The notes under the pieces are model-generated. The model searched no databases, had not been told where the DNA came from, and saw only the letters and a program-made list of their open reading frames with translations. The position numbers and the translations under genes are program-made. Source: an uncultured Bacteroidales bacterium (GTDB lineage Bacteria; Bacteroidota; Bacteroidia; Bacteroidales; UBA932). From it: a stretch of 34,361 nucleotides of DNA. Where the stretch lies: assembly GCA_900321655.1 (NCBI GenBank), contig ONWU01000022.1, forward strand, positions 1 through 34,361, given 5' to 3'. Below are positions 32,672 to 34,361 of this stretch, in pieces; position 1 is the first letter of the stretch, and the number at the start of each line of letters is the position of its first letter.

Positions 32672-32690
32672 CTCGTACGCGAAAACACCC
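32672..32690 (+). repeat. Half copy 3 of the CTCGTACACGAAAAC repeat
   Basis: CTCGTACGCGAAAAC (32672-32686) differs from the left arm of the other copies by one base. The next bases ACCC match the loop of copy 2. The right arm is not recognisable. It starts 4 bp after the phoH stop and lies about 30 bp before the folC -7 box. Confidence 0.55.
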
Positions 32691-32715
32691 AGACGGAATA
32701 ATCCCGGAATATTGT

Positions 32716-32723
32716 TATCTTTG
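32716..32723 (+). promoter_or_regulatory. -7 element of the folC promoter
   Basis: TATCTTTG matches TAnnTTTG and ends four bases (TGGT) before the folC ATG. No clear TTG is found 19-21 bp upstream. Transcription would begin at or within the start codon. Confidence 0.6.
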
Positions 32724-32727
32724 TGGT

Positions 32728-34071
32728 ATGGAAGCAAGCTACGAAGAACTTCTGCAGGAGATATTCACACGCTTCCCTTCGGTGCAGGGGAGCGGCTTCA
32801 CGCCGGGGGCGTATAAACCCGGGCTGGAGCACATGCAGGCCTTTGACCAGGCCCTGGGATGCCCTTCGGAAGCCATCCGCACCATCCACGTGGCCGGAAC
32901 CAACGGCAAGGGCAGTGTAGCCAATATGCTGGCATCGGCCCTTACTACCTGCGGCTACAAGGTGGGGCTTTTCACCTCGCCGCACCTGGAAGATTTCCGG
33001 GAACGTGCGCGCATCGGCGGGAAAATGATCCCCAAGGAGTACGTCTACAGCTTCCTCACCCAGTGGTTGCCCTGGATCAAGGAGCACGACCTGTCCTTTT
33101 TCGAGATAACTACCGGCCTCGCTTTCAAGTGGTTTGCCGATGAAAAGGTGGACGTGGCCGTCATCGAGGTAGGTCTCGGTGGCCGGCTGGACTCCACCAA
33201 CATCCTCCGCAAGCCGGAACTTTGCATAGTCACCTCCATCGGCCTGGACCATATGGCCCTGCTGGGGGATACGCTCCCCAAGATTGCGGCCGAAAAAGCC
33301 GGCATCTTCAAGCCCGGCGTCCCGGCCATCGTAGGGGTAATGGAGCCCGAAACAGCGCCCGTCTTTGAGGAAAAAGCGTATATGTTCTGCCCGCTGCATT
33401 ATGCCAGCGAGGAAACGCCTTCCCTCTGGCGAAGAAGCCCGGAAATCCTGAAAGAAATGGACCTGAGGGCCGATATCCAGGCCGTGAACCTGAGAACCGT
33501 CCTGCTGGCGGTAGACTTCCTGAAAGAGCGTTTCCCGAACCTGCAGAATGCCGATGTTGTGGCGGACGGCCTCATCCATACGGCCAAGTATATGGACTTC
33601 CATGGAAGGTGGGAGCGCCTGAGCGCCCAGCCCTATGTGGTGGCAGACATCGGCCACAACGCCCACGCCCTGCAGCACAATTTCGCCCAGCTGGAAAGGC
33701 GCGTCCAAAGCGGCCAGTTTGCCTCGCTCATCATCGTGTACGGCATCATGGCCGATAAGGACCTGGACGCCATCCTGCCCCTGATGCCCCTGGATGCCAC
33801 CTACATTTTCGCCGCCCCGGAAAGCGCCCGCGCGCTCCCGGCCAGCGAACTCCTTCGCCGCTTCAACGACTATCGGCGAAAGAACAACCTGCCTTGCCGC
33901 TCCTTCTTCTCCGGAAGCGTGCGCCAGGCCGTGCAGATGGCCACCCAGCTGTCGGCCCAGCTGAGCGAGCAGCTCAGCCGCAGCGCATCGGCCCCGGACC
34001 AGGCCCCGCCCCTTATATATATAGGTGGCAGCGCATTTGTGGTGGCCGAGGCCCTGCCGCTGTTCCAGTAG
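32728..34071 (+). CDS. folC: Bifunctional folylpolyglutamate/dihydrofolate synthase
   Basis: This 447-aa Mur-ligase-fold enzyme adds glutamate to folates, and in many bacteria also to dihydropteroate. After a normal N-terminal helix (SYEELLQEIFTRFPSVQ) comes the P-loop HVAGTNGKGSVANM (Lys61). LFTSPHLEDFRERARI, EITTGLAFKWFADEKVD, VGLGGRLDSTN and GLDHMALLGDTLPKIAAEKAGIF follow. The C-terminal ligase domain has HGRWERL and DIGHNAHAL. The start is supported by the usual spacing of about 55 residues from Met to the P-loop. It is separated from phoH by a half repeat and its own promoter. Confidence 0.95.
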   Translation: MEASYEELLQEIFTRFPSVQGSGFTPGAYKPGLEHMQAFDQALGCPSEAIRTIHVAGTNGKGSVANMLASALTTCGYKVGLFTSPHLEDFRERARIGGKMIPKEYVYSFLTQWLPWIKEHDLSFFEITTGLAFKWFADEKVDVAVIEVGLGGRLDSTNILRKPELCIVTSIGLDHMALLGDTLPKIAAEKAGIFKPGVPAIVGVMEPETAPVFEEKAYMFCPLHYASEETPSLWRRSPEILKEMDLRADIQAVNLRTVLLAVDFLKERFPNLQNADVVADGLIHTAKYMDFHGRWERLSAQPYVVADIGHNAHALQHNFAQLERRVQSGQFASLIIVYGIMADKDLDAILPLMPLDATYIFAAPESARALPASELLRRFNDYRRKNNLPCRSFFSGSVRQAVQMATQLSAQLSEQLSRSASAPDQAPPLIYIGGSAFVVAEALPLFQ

Positions 34072-34086
34072 CACGATAATTGCCTT

Positions 34087-34103
34087 ATCCATTAGAAATG
34101 GAT
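34087..34103. repeat. Short perfect inverted repeat
   Basis: ATCCATT, 3 bases (AGA), AATGGAT lies between the folC stop and the next ATG (34111). It could be a regulator site or a weak hairpin in the leader. No T-run follows. No TAnnTTTG box is seen between 34072 and 34110. Confidence 0.35.
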
Positions 34104-34110
34104 TCTGAAT

Positions 34111-34361
34111 ATGAAAAATCTAGTGATAACCGCTGCGCTGGTTCTCGCCAGCCTTTTTAATGCCTTTGCCATGGAAGACGGACACGTGCTGACAGATCTT
34201 TGGCGCCGCTATGAGGACGCCCGCCGGGAAGACCGCCCCCAGAAGGAGGCGGAAATCCTTTCCGAGATCAAGGCCGAGGCCCTTCGCAAGCACCTTCCGG
34301 TAGACTTCTACGACGCCTCCACGAAGTACGTGAACACCGTCCTCAGAAGGGACTGGAAGCA
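34111..34361 (+). CDS. N-terminus of a secreted protein, possibly alpha-2-macroglobulin-like (partial)
   Basis: The open frame starts with ATG and runs off the right edge after 83 codons without a stop. The first 20 residues form a signal peptide (LVITAALVLASLFNAFA). Next comes a charged helical segment: LTDLWRRYEDARREDRPQKEAEIL, then LPVDFYDASTKYVNTVLRRDWK. This pattern of a short helical repeat before the main body resembles the N-terminus of large alpha-2-macroglobulin-family proteins of Bacteroidales. The resemblance is from memory and only the start is visible, so the family call is tentative. The leader contains the inverted repeat at 34087-34103. Confidence 0.5.
   Translation, partial: MKNLVITAALVLASLFNAFAMEDGHVLTDLWRRYEDARREDRPQKEAEILSEIKAEALRKHLPVDFYDASTKYVNTVLRRDWK

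Noticed and set aside
1-34361. CRISPR array, insertion sequence, prophage or conjugative element
   Set aside because: No regularly spaced direct repeats, no transposase or integrase motifs and no terminal repeats were found. The gene content is ordinary Bacteroidales metabolism with one polysaccharide locus.

Overview
The window is chromosomal DNA from a member of the Bacteroidales with fairly high GC for the order, probably a gut or rumen type that degrades glycans. The evidence is a complete SusC/SusD pair, several surface lipoproteins, a BACON domain, LytTR regulators, PPDK, and repeated -7 elements of the form TAnnTTTG with an upstream TTG. That promoter form belongs to the Bacteroidetes primary sigma factor. 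Shine-Dalgarno sequences are mostly absent. I see no tRNA, rRNA, CRISPR array or insertion sequence.

Layout. (1) 55-172: a possible 26-codon ORF next to a strong, probably bidirectional terminator. (2) 172-7541, minus strand: lepA followed closely by an L-arabinose catabolic cluster: SSS sugar symporter, araD, araA, and an FGGY kinase acting as araB. The symporter gene is split by a frameshift. (3) 7702-8610, plus: menA. (4) 8703-10639, minus: a LytS-type histidine kinase and a LytTR response regulator, divergent from the next block. (5) 10774-22012, plus: a starch utilisation locus made of an MFS sugar transporter, SusC, SusD, a very large SusE/SusF-type binding lipoprotein, and a SusG alpha-amylase with an extra BACON domain. 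(6) 22013-23023, minus: a Tat-type metallophosphoesterase whose stop codon abuts that of susG. (7) 23118-26234, plus: a GH53 endo-galactanase lipoprotein and a SusA-like GH13 lipoprotein. (8) 26235-27235: a possible small minus-strand RNA and a membrane-anchored LytTR regulator. (9) 27338-30064, plus: ppdK. (10) 30221-34071, plus: a PurL-related protein of unknown function translationally coupled to a PIN-PhoH ATPase, then folC. (11) From 34111: the start of a secreted protein cut by the window edge.

How the genes fit together. The Sus proteins would bind starch at the cell surface, cut it with SusG, import malto-oligosaccharides through SusC/D, cleave them further with the SusA-like enzyme, and take the sugars into the cytoplasm through the MFS carrier. 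GH53 adds attack on beta-1,4-galactan. The ara genes convert arabinose to xylulose 5-phosphate, which suits type I arabinogalactan as a second substrate. PPDK belongs to central pyruvate/PEP metabolism.

The points most worth checking are a repeated imperfect palindrome in front of three genes, four or five genes whose -7 box sits only 4 to 7 nt from the ATG (probable leaderless mRNAs), the broken arabinose symporter, the eight-module SusE/F fusion, and the PurL-like/PhoH pair.
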